From contig CM073886.1 of NCBI GenBank assembly GCA_037176705.1, positions 18,523,501-18,587,500 of the forward strand: 64,000 nt of DNA, in the 5' to 3' direction. The position numbers and the translations under genes are program-made. Source of the DNA: Molossus alvarezi (lineage: Eukaryota > Chordata > Mammalia > Chiroptera > Molossidae). A model generated the notes under the pieces. It searched no databases. It was not told the origin of the DNA and saw only the letters and a program-made list of their open reading frames with translations. This document shows positions 21,985 to 33,199 of the stretch, piece by piece. Numbering within the stretch: position 1 is the first letter of the stretch; each line of letters opens with the position of its first letter.

Positions 21985-23349
21985 ATTATCATTTTGAATA
22001 AAAAATTTTTTTTGAGTTTTTTTGGGTAGAAAGTCAGAAGAGGAATTGTTGGGTCATATGGTAATTTCATTCTTAATTTTTTGAGGATCCTTCATACTGT
22101 TTTTTCATAGCGGCTGAAAAGATTTACATTCCCACCAGCAGTGAATGACAATTCCTTGTTCACCACAACTTCTCCAACAATTGTTATAACTTGGTGACAA
22201 TAGCCACTCTAATAGGTGTGAGGTGGCATCTCATTGTAGTTTTAATTTGCATTTCTCTAATAGCTAGTGAACTTCAGCATCTTCTTATATATCTGTTGGC
22301 CATTAGTATGTCTTCTTTGGAAAAGTGTCTGTTTAGGTCCTCTGCCATTTTTTAAATTGGTTTGTTGGTTTGTTTGGTATTGAGTTCTACGAGTTCTTTA
22401 TATATTTTGGATATTAATCCCTTGTTGGAGCTCTTGTTTGCAAATATCATCTTCCATTTGGTTGGTTGCCTTTTTGGTGTTTTTTGTTTGTTTGTTTGTT
22501 TGGTATGCAAAAGCTTTTTTGTTTGATCTAGTCCCATTCATTTATTTGCCTTTACTTCCCTTGCCTTTGGGGTCAAATTCATAAAATCTTCTCTAAGATG
22601 AAGGTCCATCAGTTTAGTATCTATATTTTCTTCTATGTAATTTATTGGTTCAGATCTTATATTTAGATCTTTAATCCATTTTGACTTAATTTTTGTACAC
22701 AGAGACAAACTGTAATATAGTTTTATTCTTTAGCATGTGACTTTCCAATTTTCCCAGCAGTATTTACTGAAGAGGCTCTCTTTACTTCATGATGTGTTTT
22801 TGGCTCCTTTGTAAAAAAAAATCATGTGCCTGTATATATGTGGTTTGATATCTGGGCTCTCAATTCTTTTCCATTGATCTGTGTGTCTGTCTTTCTGCCA
22901 GTACCGTGCTATTTTGATTACATAGCTCTGTACTATAATTTGAAGTTAGGTAATGTGATACTTTCAGCTTTCTTTTTTTCTCAGGATTTCTTTGGCTATT
23001 CAGAGTGTTTTATAGTTCCATATATATATGATGATTTTTTTGTTGTTGTTCTGTTTCTTTAAAAAATGATGTGAAGATTTTGATGGTGATTGCATTAAAC
23101 CTGTATATTGCTTTGGATAATATAGACATTATAACTATGTTAATTTTTCCAGTCCTTGAACATAGAATATCTTTCCATTTTATTGCATCTTTTCAATATC
23201 TTAAAATAATATTTGTAGTTTTCAGTATATAGGTCTTTCACATTTTTGTTAAGTTTTTTCCTAGGTATCTTATTCTTTTGGTTGCAGTTGCACAAGTAAT
23301 TAATTTTTTTATTTCTTTTTCTAAAATTTTAACGTTAGTATTTAGAATG

Positions 23350-23586
23350 CAGTGGATTTTTTTTTTTTTTTCAGATAGAGGGGGAGAGAGAGAGAGAAAG
23401 AGAGAGAGAAACATCAACGTGACAGAGACACATCACTGGTTGCCTCGCACATGACCCCAACCAGGGCTGGAGACTGAACTGCAACCAAGGTGTGTGCCCT
23501 TGACCAGAATTGAACCTGCAACTCTTTGGTCCACAGGCCGACACTTGAAGTGCTGAGCCAAACTGGCCAGAGCACAGTGGATTTTT
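23350..23586 (-). mobile_element. VES SINE inside the antisense L1
   Basis: An antisense VES copy (about 23362-23574) flanked by 12-bp duplications CAGTGGATTTTT at 23350 and 23575. Head on minus strand: GCTCTGGCCAGTTTGGCTCAG. It inserted into the L1 after that L1 was in place. Confidence 0.92.
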
Positions 23587-24005
23587 GTACATTGATTTTG
23601 TACCCTGAGGCTTTATTGTATTTGTTTATTGTTTCTAGTAGTTTTTTGGAGGAGCCATAGGGTTTTTTATATACAGAATCCTGTTGTCTGCAAACAGTGA
23701 CACTTTTATTTCTTCCTTCCCAAGTTGGATGCCTTTTATTTCTTTCTCTTGCCTGATTGCTGACAAGAACTCCCAAAATGGTGTTGAGTAAGAGTGATGA
23801 GAGTGAACATCCTGGTCTCGTTCCTGGTTTTAGAGGAAAAGCTTTTACTCTTCCACCACTGAGTATGATTGGCTGAGGGTTTGTCATGCATGGCCTTTGT
23901 TATGTGGAGGTACTTTCCTTCTATACCCATTTTGTTGAGTGTTTTAATCATAAATGGATGTTTTATCTTATTAAATTCTTTTTCTGTGTCTTTTGATAAG
24001 ATCAT
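23586..24005 (-). pseudogene. LINE-1 reverse-transcriptase fragment, broken
   Basis: Minus-strand translations keep L1 RT landmarks: [20 protein letters not shown], a [12 protein letters not shown] motif, and [20 protein letters not shown]. They fall in different frames. The expected FADD catalytic box is replaced by residues reading VCRQQD, and a frameshift separates the halves. The VES at 23362 truncates the rest. Confidence 0.8.
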
Positions 24006-24104
24006 CTGGTTTTAATCCTTTGTCTTGCTAACATGTTATATTGCACTGATAAATTTGCATATGGTAAACCATGCTTGTGCCCCTGTATCGAGCCCCACTT
24101 GATC

Positions 24105-25470
24105 TTTTCAGATATGCCCAACTGATTGTTGACACAGGAAAAAATAACAAAAAAAAATTTAATCAAAGAATGATATTCTTTTAGCCTAGTGATGTTCCTG
24201 GAATATTTGGGAATGCAATTGCATATCCTTCACCTAAATTTCACATCTTATATAGAAATTGACTCAAAATTGATTCTGAACTTGAGTCTAAAATTAAATA
24301 GATATACAGCTTTTAGAACAAAATAGGAGAAAATCCTTGAGATTTTAAACCACTCACAGAGTTCTTAGAATTGGCACCAAAAGCACAATCCATAAAATAA
24401 AGAAAATAGACTTCATCAAAAAAAAAATCGTATTTTTTTTCCTCTGCAAAACACCCTTTTAAGAGGATGAAAAGACAAACTATGCACTTGGAGAAAACTT
24501 TTGCAAAGAACCAGTATCTAGCATGCATAAAGAAAAACTCAACAATAGAATGTCAAGCAATCCAATTAGAAAGTGAGTGAAGTCACGAAGAGACATTTTA
24601 CTGAAGAGAAGATATAGATGTCAAGTAAGTACATGAAAAGATTTTCAGCATCACTAATCATTAGGGAAATGCAGATTAAAACTGCAATATGATCTTAGCA
24701 TGTGCCTATCAGAATGGCTAAAATAAAAAAAATAATGAACACAAAAACTGGCAAGGATGTGGAGAAATTGGATTACTCACACATTGCATAATGGTATAGC
24801 CACTTTGGGAAATCATTTAGTTTCTTTAAAAACTAAGCATACTACTACCATATAACCTAGCAATTGTCCTCTAAGCATTTATCTTAGAGAAATAAAAATG
24901 TATGTTCATGAAATACCTGTACATGAATGTGTATAGCGACTGTATTTATAATAGCCAGAAACTTGAAACAACCTTGATATGTTTCAATGGGTGAATGTTT
25001 ATGCAATAGCCATACATCCACACCATAAACTACTACTCAGCAATTAAAAGTGATAGACTATTTATGCATGCCACACCTGAATGCATCTCCAGAGAATTAT
25101 GCTGATTTGAAAAAAAATCCAGTCCCAAAAAGTACATGATGTATGATTCAATTTACACTAAAATTTTGAAATTTCAAAATTATAGAAATGGAGAACAGTT
25201 TTTTTCTTTGCCAGGGACTAAGTGGACGAGGGAGGGAAGTAGCTGTGATCCTGAAAGGGTGGCATGAGGGATCCTTGTGTTGATGGAGGTATTCTTTGTC
25301 TAGACCGTGTTAATATTACTACAGTGCAATACCCTGATACCATACTATGGTTTTGTAATTCCCCCCATTGGGAGGAACATGCGTGAAGGGTACACAGGAT
25401 CTCTATGTATTATTTCTTACAACTGAATGTGAATCTACAATTATCTCAAAATAAAATGCTTAACTAAAAA
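24105..25470 (+). mobile_element. Old LINE-1, second half (ORF2 to 3' end)
   Basis: Resumes at ATGCCCAACTGATTGTTGACA, the L1 position that should follow the sequence lost at 18835. It continues through CACCAAAAGCACAATCCATAA, TCAGAATGGCTAAAATA, CATACATCCACACCATAAAC and an ending ATTATCTCAAAATAAAATG. Many stops. Together with 16080-18835 it forms one old element split by about 5.3 kb of later insertions. Confidence 0.72.
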
Positions 25471-25489
25471 AGACCATTTATCAAGTTAA

Positions 25490-25720
25490 TAAAAAGAATA
25501 ATAAGGCTCTGAAGGGAATGAGCAGATGGAGGACAACTGGAATTAGCTAGATAGGATATTCAGAGAAAGCCTTTCGGAAGAGGTGACATTTAAATTAATC
25601 CCTGAATAATGAGAAGAAGCCAGCCATATAGGCAGGATAGCATACCAGACAGAGAGACGAAAATGTTTCGAGACACTGTCTCATAAACGCTTGTAGACGA
25701 GAGGTGCTGTACCCCTCTGG
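25490..25720 (-). mobile_element. L2 LINE relic, antisense
   Basis: AGAGAAAGCCTTTCGGAAGAG, GTGACATTTAAATTAATCCC and GAGAAGAAGCCAGCCATATAG match the reverse complement of the L2 3' non-coding stretch. Confidence 0.7.
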
Positions 25721-25939
25721 TTTGGAGTGGAAATGGAGAGATCCAGCCATGCCTTCCCAGAGTGCCCTGCCCAGGTCCACGGCAGTGAGGGTCGTCCTAT
25801 CTGAGCACTCATTCCATCGGAGCGCAATCCAAGTGTGTCCACACAGCGACATCCATGGGATCACTTCAGTCAAGCTTCAGCTTGCAAAGTTAACACTGTT
25901 CAACCCACAAAGATGTATCAAACCCTTACAGAAATAATG

Positions 25940-26425
25940 ACTGCTGATACTTAGGCAGGGCTTCACGTCTGTCCGAATTTTGTCATGCATCTTATCTCAT
26001 TGGAATCTCTCTCTCTCTCTCTTTTTTTATCCTCACCCAAGGAGATATATATATATATTTACATGAACAGGAGGGAGAGATGGAGGAAGAGAGAGAGAGA
26101 GAAACATCGATGTGAGAGAGACACATCCACTGGTTGCCACCCACACAACCCCAACTGGGGCCGAGGACAAACTGCAACCAAGGTACATGCCCTGAGCGGG
26201 AACCGAACTTGGGACTCTCTGGTCCACGGGCTGATGCTCTAACTGCTGAGCCAAACTGGCCAGGGCCTCATTGGAATCTCAAAACTACCCTGTGGGATAG
26301 GAATTATTAACACCTTTAATTTCCTTTTGCATATGAGAACATTGAGACTGAAAAAAGGTTAAGTGATATGTTCAAATGTGCCTGATATGGCAGACTTGGG
26401 ACTCAGATCTGGTACATGTAATTGT
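25940..26425 (-). mobile_element. MIR relic split by a VES SINE
   Basis: ATCTTATCTCATTGGAATC lies before the SINE. AACTACCCTGTGGGATAGG, ATATGAGAACATTGAGACTG and GGCAGACTTGGGACTCAGATC follow after it. These are reverse-complement MIR landmarks in order. Confidence 0.7.
25996..26280 (-). mobile_element. VES SINE with 14-bp target-site duplication
   Basis: An antisense VES (26010-26266) with perfect 14-bp duplications CTCATTGGAATCTC at 25996-26009 and 26267-26280. A short AT dinucleotide run lies at about 26045-26060 near its 3' end. It inserted into the MIR. Confidence 0.95.
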
Positions 26426-26649
26426 AAAGTCTATATTTTATTGCATTATGCACTCATGATGGTACTATATTATTTACTACAATAATATAGTTTTATTGTA
26501 TTATAGTGATAATAGAAATAAAAACATGCTTTTGGATGATGAACAATTTATTAAGGGAACAAAGCACAGAAAATATTAGCAAGAAATAGGAAAAAACACC
26601 AACACTTATTTTTGTTGCCAATTAACATGGTAAGGGTAATTGACACTGG
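26426..26649. other. AT-rich DNA, no gene seen
   Basis: No family recognised with confidence. Confidence 0.4.
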
Positions 26650-26935
26650 GATAGAAGGAGCAATCTAATAATTTCCAATAAATATTTTAACAACTTTCTC
26701 AGCATCATTTACTAAAAAATTTTTATTCTCTTCCTGGCCCAACTTATTTGTGATGGCAACTTTATTATATTCTAAATTAGCACATGCACTAGGAAGAGTT
26801 TCTATGTATTCTATTCTAGTAGTTCATGTATTGATGCTGCTCTCACACCCTTTTGATTATTATAATTCTATAATGTATTTTAATTTCGCATACAGTAAGT
26901 CTTCTCTCATTGGTGGAGGATATAAAGGGGTTTGA
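26650..26935 (-). mobile_element. Old LINE-1 fragment, antisense
   Basis: AGCATCATTTACTAAAAAATT, TCTATTCTAGTAGTTCATG and AATTTCGCATACAGTAAGTC follow the order of the antisense L1 ORF2 stretch also seen at about 22740-22980, but far more diverged. Confidence 0.55.
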
Positions 26936-27289
26936 GGATCTCTTTCTCTTTTTAACCTTACCTCTCATTAAGTGAATACCTTTTCACATGCAGTGAAGAA
27001 GAAGATAAAGTAGAAAGAAAGGAGTGATTATATTAGTCTTCAGGACCATGGACAGGATTCTCTTAGTTAAACACATCAAATGTGTGGAGTATCATACAAT
27101 GGGTTCTCTCACATCCCCTCAGTTTGGGGAAGGTGCTATTCAGGCAATAACTATGTGTTGGATGACTGAGTGTTCCTTTTTAATGCTGGATTCAAATGTA
27201 CCCCATGCATTCATTGGTTATTTAGATGTGTCTTATTGAGTTTCCAACTAGTCCTGTTCTGTCCTGGGATTGTTCATCAAAGCATTCTT
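26936..27289. other. Single-copy DNA, no gene seen
   Basis: No repeat or coding domain recognised. Confidence 0.4.
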
Positions 27290-27500
27290 TTCATCTTTTT
27301 CCTAACACTTAATACAGTCTGTAATTATTTACTTTATTTACTTATGATCTCTGTTCCTTACTGGGATGGAACCTCCATGAAGGTAAGGGCCATTCTCATT
27401 TTATTTTGTACTTTATCTCTAGTTCTTAGAACAGTGGTTGACACATGACAGGTGTTCAATAACCATTTGTTGAAAATTTTGTGGAATGAATTTTAAATGT
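27290..27500 (+). mobile_element. L2 LINE 3' end
   Basis: GAACCTCCATGAAGGTAAGGG, AGTTCTTAGAACAGTGGTTGA and GGTGTTCAATAACCATTTGTT are the sense L2 terminus in order. Confidence 0.8.
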
Positions 27501-29544
27501 ATTTTTTCAGAAGAATTGGGAAACAGATTTTTTTCCTACCAGGGCAAGGGTTGTCATTTTTTTGAACCCAAATAATCTGATCTCCATAGGACTTTATTAC
27601 ACATAACTCAACTGTCAGTGAGTGAGAAAATAATTCATGTTTTGTAATGACTCATAAATTATATCGTCAAAAAATCAATTATCAGGTAGCTCAGGGAAGA
27701 CAGTGACTCTGGTTTCTGAATGCTGCGTATAACTTTTTGTACCTCCTATCCTTTAATGTGGTGTATAGGAAAGCGAGCTAGCGATTCAGGACCTGGGACA
27801 GAGACATAAAGAAGCCTGGCCTGAGTTAAGTTAGCAACCTCTGACCTGCATAGATGGAGTCAAGGCGTGCTGCAAAGCCCTTGCGGAAATACGGTTACCC
27901 TCATGGCACTGTCTTTCACGGCTCACGTTTACTCGGCCAGAAATTTAATTTCAAGTAATCATTGGGTAGGTGATGGTGTCCCATTGCCTCCTTGAGCTGA
28001 ACGAATTAAAATTTGAAGTTCTCTTCATTTGTAAGTGGGTAGGAGTTCATTGGACATAGCCCATTAGTCACCTAATTTTTATGCTGTATAAATGGGGTGT
28101 CTCTTTGCCATTTTGCATCAAGGGACTTTATGGAAAGCCATAAAGAAGGACAGTAAATGTGCAGGCATGTACTTTGTGACCACATCACCCCTTTTCAGGG
28201 ATGAGTCGCTGCAGGCAATTTCCTGCCCCAGTGCTAGGGAGCAACTGCTCACATTTAAATCCTTTCTTTTAAGAATCACCCTGTTCCCTGCCAGATTCTT
28301 CTACACTCCCCCCACTCCAAACAAGGGAAATTGTGGGGCTCAGCATAAAAGTGAGGGCACAACCCAAGCAGAGTTTAATTTGATTGCAAAAAGCACAAAT
28401 CTATGCATCACTTATTACCTTCATAAACTGCATTTTAGTTTCAGGGTTGGTGAGTCTAAGTAGGGCCCCAAAGTGGAAGGGTGACAATTTCATTATTATC
28501 CATGAATTCTCTTTGGAGCTTTTTCTTACTGTCTTGAGTCTTCACAAAGATTTTCTTTTATTTTTAGGATGTAAAAAAATCACATCGAGTCTTTTTTTCC
28601 TCCTCATAATCCTTTATCTGTAATTTAAAATATAGAGAATTAGTAGATACTTGCAAATAGCTTAGAATGGAGCAGGTGGGATTTATTTTGGTTTGTATCC
28701 GAAGCTCAACAAACTATTCTTGATATTACATTTTACATTGCTGGTGATTTCCATTTAGATTTGTTTCATCATCATCAAGGTTAAAATATGTCTCACCTAT
28801 TATGTGAGTCTGAATCAAGGTTGGTGTTTTATTTGCCACTTCTTTGGTCTAAAATTTCATTAGACATTTTCTTGGTGAAAAATTAAGTGATCTTGGAGTG
28901 GTGATGATAAATCATTGGAGGTGAAGCTAAATTGATTTTTACACCACCTCTCACCTGTTTCAATCTTCATGGAATTAACTCTATTAGGTCCTGAGAATGT
29001 TTATGGGTATTATAAAACATTTACATCTTGATGTATTGAGGTGCTTGGGTGGTTTTTAGCCATTTTTAAGAGAGTTATATTAGGATTAGTCTTGTTATCA
29101 ATCTCTGTATCTGGCACCTAGCTAAGAAATGGCTGTTTTCTCCTCATTAAAGACATAAAGAGAACTTCATTAACTAGCACACGTCAAGTGTCTTCAAGGC
29201 TGGTGGCAAAAACTCACTCCACTTTGGTGGAGACCATGGGTTTCTGAGTACCTGGAGTCAAATAATTAAGTCTTTGACATCTTGCAGAGAGCATTCTCTA
29301 CAGAAAAGTGTCCTGCCCCATTGGAGTTGGGAAATACTGTAATAGACAAAGATTCCATGGACTCTACACAACTAGGACTGATAGAGTCAATCCTTTTGAT
29401 GTACTTGTGAAGTTCTCATTAAGTAATGAATCCGACTCTGTATTGGCCTTGAAGAAAGAGGGTTGTGAGTGGACATATGGGACATTATTCTGGAGCTAGA
29501 AGGTAAACAAAATATTAACCATTGACCATGGTTATATTTTTTAT
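27501..29544. other. Repeat-poor single-copy DNA, no gene seen
   Basis: Two kilobases with no repeat family I recognise. The longest frame (123 codons at 28092-28463) has no recognised domain and no clear splice sites. GCTGTATAAATGGGG at about 28083 resembles a TATA element but has no other promoter support. Confidence 0.45.
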
Positions 29545-29960
29545 CTTGAGTGAGGCTCCGGATGTGGAGGTTCGGTTTTATTTATCTGAATGTTCTTTTG
29601 CCATCAAGATTAGTTCTAACCGGCTTAGATGAAACCTGGCTGAAAGATTATAAACAAAAGATAATGATAAATGGTAATGTTCCCACTTGGCTGGGATCTG
29701 TGGAGAGTGGAAGCAAGATTCATAATAGCTTGGTCTAGGTGAGGCTATTTTTTTTTAATGATCTGGAAGAGGAAGTAAATTGCATGTTAATGAAATTTGC
29801 AGACAGTATTAAATTGGAAGATGTTGCAAACAGAAGTGTGGACTGAAGACATTACAAAAACCTGCCCTACACAGGCTAGAAATATAAGAACAAAAGATTA
29901 AGACAAGATTAAACTTGAAAAAGACAGGCTAATTCCTTTTTTGGGAGTGGTAGAAGGGAA
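29545..29960 (+). pseudogene. CR1/L3-type LINE reverse-transcriptase relic
   Basis: Translation of 29550-29738 gives WLKDYKQKIMINGNVPTWLG followed by SVESG. This resembles the CR1/L3 RT stretch in which W..nR.Q.V..NG...SW..V.SGVPQGS is followed by F.IFINDLE. Just downstream, in another frame, about 29757-29845 reads NDLEEEVNCMLMKFADSIKL, matching the catalytic region with FADS in place of the FADD box. Downstream ACAGGCTAGAAATATAAG also fits the family. The PQGSVLGPLLF part is missing and a stop intervenes, so it is an inactive fossil. A similarly organised non-LTR element is the alternative. Confidence 0.7.
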
Positions 29961-30018
29961 TAAAATGAATCCTGAAGTGGAGCTGGTGAGAAAACTCAGA
30001 ATAAAAATGTCTGCCAGC

Positions 30019-30264
30019 GCCCTGGCCAGTTTGGCTCAGCGGTTAGAGCGTCAGCTTGTGGACCAATGGGTCGCAGGTGTGATTCTGGTCAAGGGCACGC
30101 ACTTCGGTTGCAATTGTCCCAGCCCTGGTCAGGGTCCTGCGGGAGGCAACTAGTTGATGTGTCTCTTTTACATCGATGTTTTTCTCTCTCTCTGTCCCTC
30201 CCTCCCAACCTCCCACTCTATCTGAAGATAAATGGAAAAATATCCTCAGGTAAGGATTTTAAAA
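30019..30264 (+). mobile_element. VES SINE
   Basis: A sense copy: GCCCTGGCCAGTTTGGCTCAG head, TTGCAATTGTCCCAGCCCTGG middle, CT-rich region, and ATCCTCAGGTAAGGAT near the end. AAAAATGTCTG before and AAAAATCTG after are only a possible target-site duplication. Confidence 0.92.
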
Positions 30265-31254
30265 ATCTGTATGTATATCTCCCAGGGAGGTAAGGGAGTG
30301 TGCAGTGACATTCCCTGCAAGTTCCCCTGTGGCAGGGTCGCAAACACTCTCCCTGGTCCCCTGCTCCCTGGCATGAATGACACCAGCCAAAGTCTCCCAG
30401 CTACGGAGATGGCAGCCTACCCCCTTCCTCCCTCTCACACTTCTGGACTGCCTCCCCACTCTCTTCATTTTCCTCTCTCTTCCTTTTTTTGTTCTTGTGT
30501 ATCCATCAGCTCACCCACTCCTAGTCTGTAGCATTTATTTCTGGTACTTTCAGTAGGAGAAACGTGGAGACAGATTGGAGAGAGGTTGGTGATGGAGAGG
30601 GAAACAGATTAAGGGAAGGGAAGCTTTGATTTATGAGGGGAGATTAAAGGCATTGCATTTGCAGAGCTCACCCCAGCAGCATCTAAAGGAGGGCACAAAA
30701 GCATGGCACTTAGGTGATGTAGACAAGAAGGTGGTTGTGACATTATTTGGCCCTGTGAGCAGAGGTATCTGCAGAAGTAATTAAGATAGGGAAATTATAT
30801 GATCAAAATTCACTGCAGAAGAAAATTAAGGGTTGGAAATGTAGTGGTCTGCGATTCCATCCTAGTCAACAGCTAAAGCAGGTGCATCGAAGGGCGTTGG
30901 CTGCATTGAATGTGTGGTCCTTGTGAACAGGAAACCCCAGGAACAAACCCTCAGGCCTAAACTTTCATATGCAAAAAGTAGTGGCTATTCCTTTTTGCTT
31001 TGATTTTGTTTTTACAGATATGGCTGTCTAGGAGAGTGTTCAGTCTAATACTTTTGAACAGACCTGCATGTTGATGACCCATTGACATACAAAATATCAA
31101 GAGGTCAGTGTTCTGGCACCTGCTGAGCACATGGTGGGGGACATAGTGAGACATAAGTTGCATTCATATGGGGCTCACATTCAGAGATGCTGGCTCTGTG
31201 CCAGATGCCGGGACAAACGCATGACATGGTTCCGAGGAACCACCATGCTGTGTT
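30265..31254. other. Single-copy DNA, no gene seen
   Basis: No recognised repeat apart from weak L2-like words near 31180. Frames at 30232-30531 (+) and 30259-30468 (-) overlap and have no domain. Confidence 0.4.
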
Positions 31255-31645
31255 CCGTAGTGGTTGTGGTACATATATACAGTGGAATACTACTCAACCA
31301 TAGAAAAGATGAAATACTGCCATTTATGACAACATGAATGGACCTTGAGAATATTAAGCTAAGCAAAATAAATCAGAAAAATTCAGAACCATATGATTTC
31401 ACTCATATGTGGGATATACAACTTAAACTCGTAGACATAGATAGCAGTACAGTGGTTACCAGATGGAAGGCAGTGGGAGGTAGTAAAGGGTAAAGGGGGC
31501 CAAATATATGGTGATAGAAGATGATTTGACTTTTGGTGGTGGACACACAGCACAATATACAGATCATGTATCATAGAAATGGACACTCGAAACCTATATG
31601 ATCTTATTAACCAAAGTCACCCAATAAGTTTCATTTTATGAAAAG
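31255..31645 (+). mobile_element. LINE-1 3' fragment
   Basis: GGTACATATATACAGTGGAAT, ATGGACCTTGAGAATATTAAG, TGATTTCACTCATATGTGGG and GTGGTTACCAGATGGAAGG are the end of ORF2 and the 3' UTR of an old L1 in sense. Heavily diverged and 5'-truncated. Confidence 0.75.
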
Positions 31646-32549
31646 AAAATCACCATGCATGTGTGGGGAGAAGCAGCTTCACCGAGGGCCTGGAAGGGCT
31701 TTGTTTAGACTCCGAGCAGAGAGGAGAGGGTAGGATTCACAGTAAGGGAATTGGCATGGAGTGGGGCCCTTGCCATGTTATATAGCAACACTGCGTAAGG
31801 AACGGCAGCTGTGGTGTTCATCGTTTTAACAGCATTAAAAATAGCAGCATTTGTGTTCCTTGAGTCCCAATAATAGTACTTCTCCCTGAGTCCTCATAGA
31901 AAGTGTCTGAGGAGCATGAGCATTTGAGTGATGGAATCTCTTGCCTGAGATCTCACTGCTGCTCTGTGAGCTGGTCCAGGTTTGAACCCAGGCCGTGTGA
32001 CTGAGCTCCCCGGCCTCCTGCCTGTCTTGAGCGGAGAGGAAGTGGAATACAATTAGGCCATCCTGGGCACACGGGGACAGAAATGGGTAAGCATTTCTTA
32101 TCAGGCCAAACAAAGACATATGCTCTATGCAGTGATACCTTATTAACTGTTTCTGAGTAGAGAAAGAATATTATGTACATATGCCGAGAAGTAAAAGTTC
32201 TGCAGTAAAGGTATCACCTTTGAGTTTTAATTTTAGAAGAAGCTATCTTCATCTAACTTCACAAGTTTGACTAGTTCTTGGGAAAAGTCCCAGACTGTGC
32301 ACAGACCAGCATGCCTGATCCCAGAGACAGATGGACATGGTACAATCTAAAAGTGAGAAACCTAAGGGAAATTTTAACAAGGTAATGGTTGTCTCCTTTT
32401 CTGAACAGTGAATTTGACATCTGGCTGTGACTTCAGGGCCATCTCCATTCCTTTCCCTCTGTCCTTTCTCTTAAGGGATGTTTAAGCATGCTATCAGTCT
32501 TACCAACCCGGAAGTCCCCAGGACCACGGAGAGCGAGGCTTTGCATAAT
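31646..32549. other. Single-copy DNA, no gene seen
   Basis: A weak MIR-like patch lies at 31960-32010 (GGTTTGAACCCAGGCCGTG). Otherwise nothing recognised. Two overlapping minus-strand frames at 31835-32180 have no domain. Confidence 0.4.
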
Positions 32550-32800
32550 ATCAAGACCTACTCATTTATTGAGCATTTTCTACATGACAAATACTTTTTT
32601 AGCATTTTGCATGCATTGTTTCATTTATTCCATCGTTACCACCTACATGTTAGGTAGGTATGAGCACCCTTCATTCACAGTTTAGAATTCATGCTTTTAA
32701 AGTACAGAAGTTTGTGTACATTGTCACACTGTGGCCGTGACTCAGCCGGGATTTGATCCAGCATCTAGCTGACATCTAGCTGAAATCCTCACTCCTAATG
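32550..32800 (-). mobile_element. MIR relic, antisense
   Basis: ATTTATTGAGCATTTTCTACA, AGCATTTTGCATGCATTG, TTAGGTAGGTATGAGCACCC and GACTCAGCCGGGATTTGATCC keep reverse-complement MIR order. Confidence 0.7.
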
Positions 32801-33157
32801 ACTAGTTCATACTGCAGAGAATTTGTTGAATTTTCTGTTTATTCTGGTTGATCCCATTCTTCTCAAGCAGACTCTGCACTTGAAGTGAAAACATCAACCA
32901 TCAGAGGTCTAGTTTTTTGTGTTTGGTTGCATTAGCTGAATTTCAAACAGCACACACAACTATCACCCAGTATCAAAGGCAGGAAGAAAATGAACATTCC
33001 TCCAAAAGTTATTAGGAAGGATGACTAACTGCATAGGTAGTAGTGTACCAGTTGATCCAAGTATCTCTACATGTCATTAGTCTAGGAGTGACAGAGATTC
33101 ACAGTGACACACTGTGGATGGATCTACAATGAACACACATGCACACAAACATGAAAA

Positions 33158-33199
<42 letters not shown>

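Larger units (their letters stand above)
21700..24104 (-). mobile_element. LINE-1, 5'-truncated, antisense
   Basis: About 2.2 kb of L1 ORF2 and 3' sequence in antisense. It contains the ORF2 C-terminal frame at 21706-21984, the preceding stretch at 22352-22537 and reverse-transcriptase remnants at 23590-24005. It ends abruptly at about 24104, where sense L1 resumes, so it probably inserted into that older L1. A VES SINE has inserted at 23362. Frameshifts and a destroyed catalytic motif show it is dead. Confidence 0.8.

Noticed and set aside
28092..28463. 123-codon frame preceded by a TATA-like motif
   Set aside because: Amino-acid content shows no domain and there is no other promoter or splice evidence. 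Kept only as part of the repeat-poor island.
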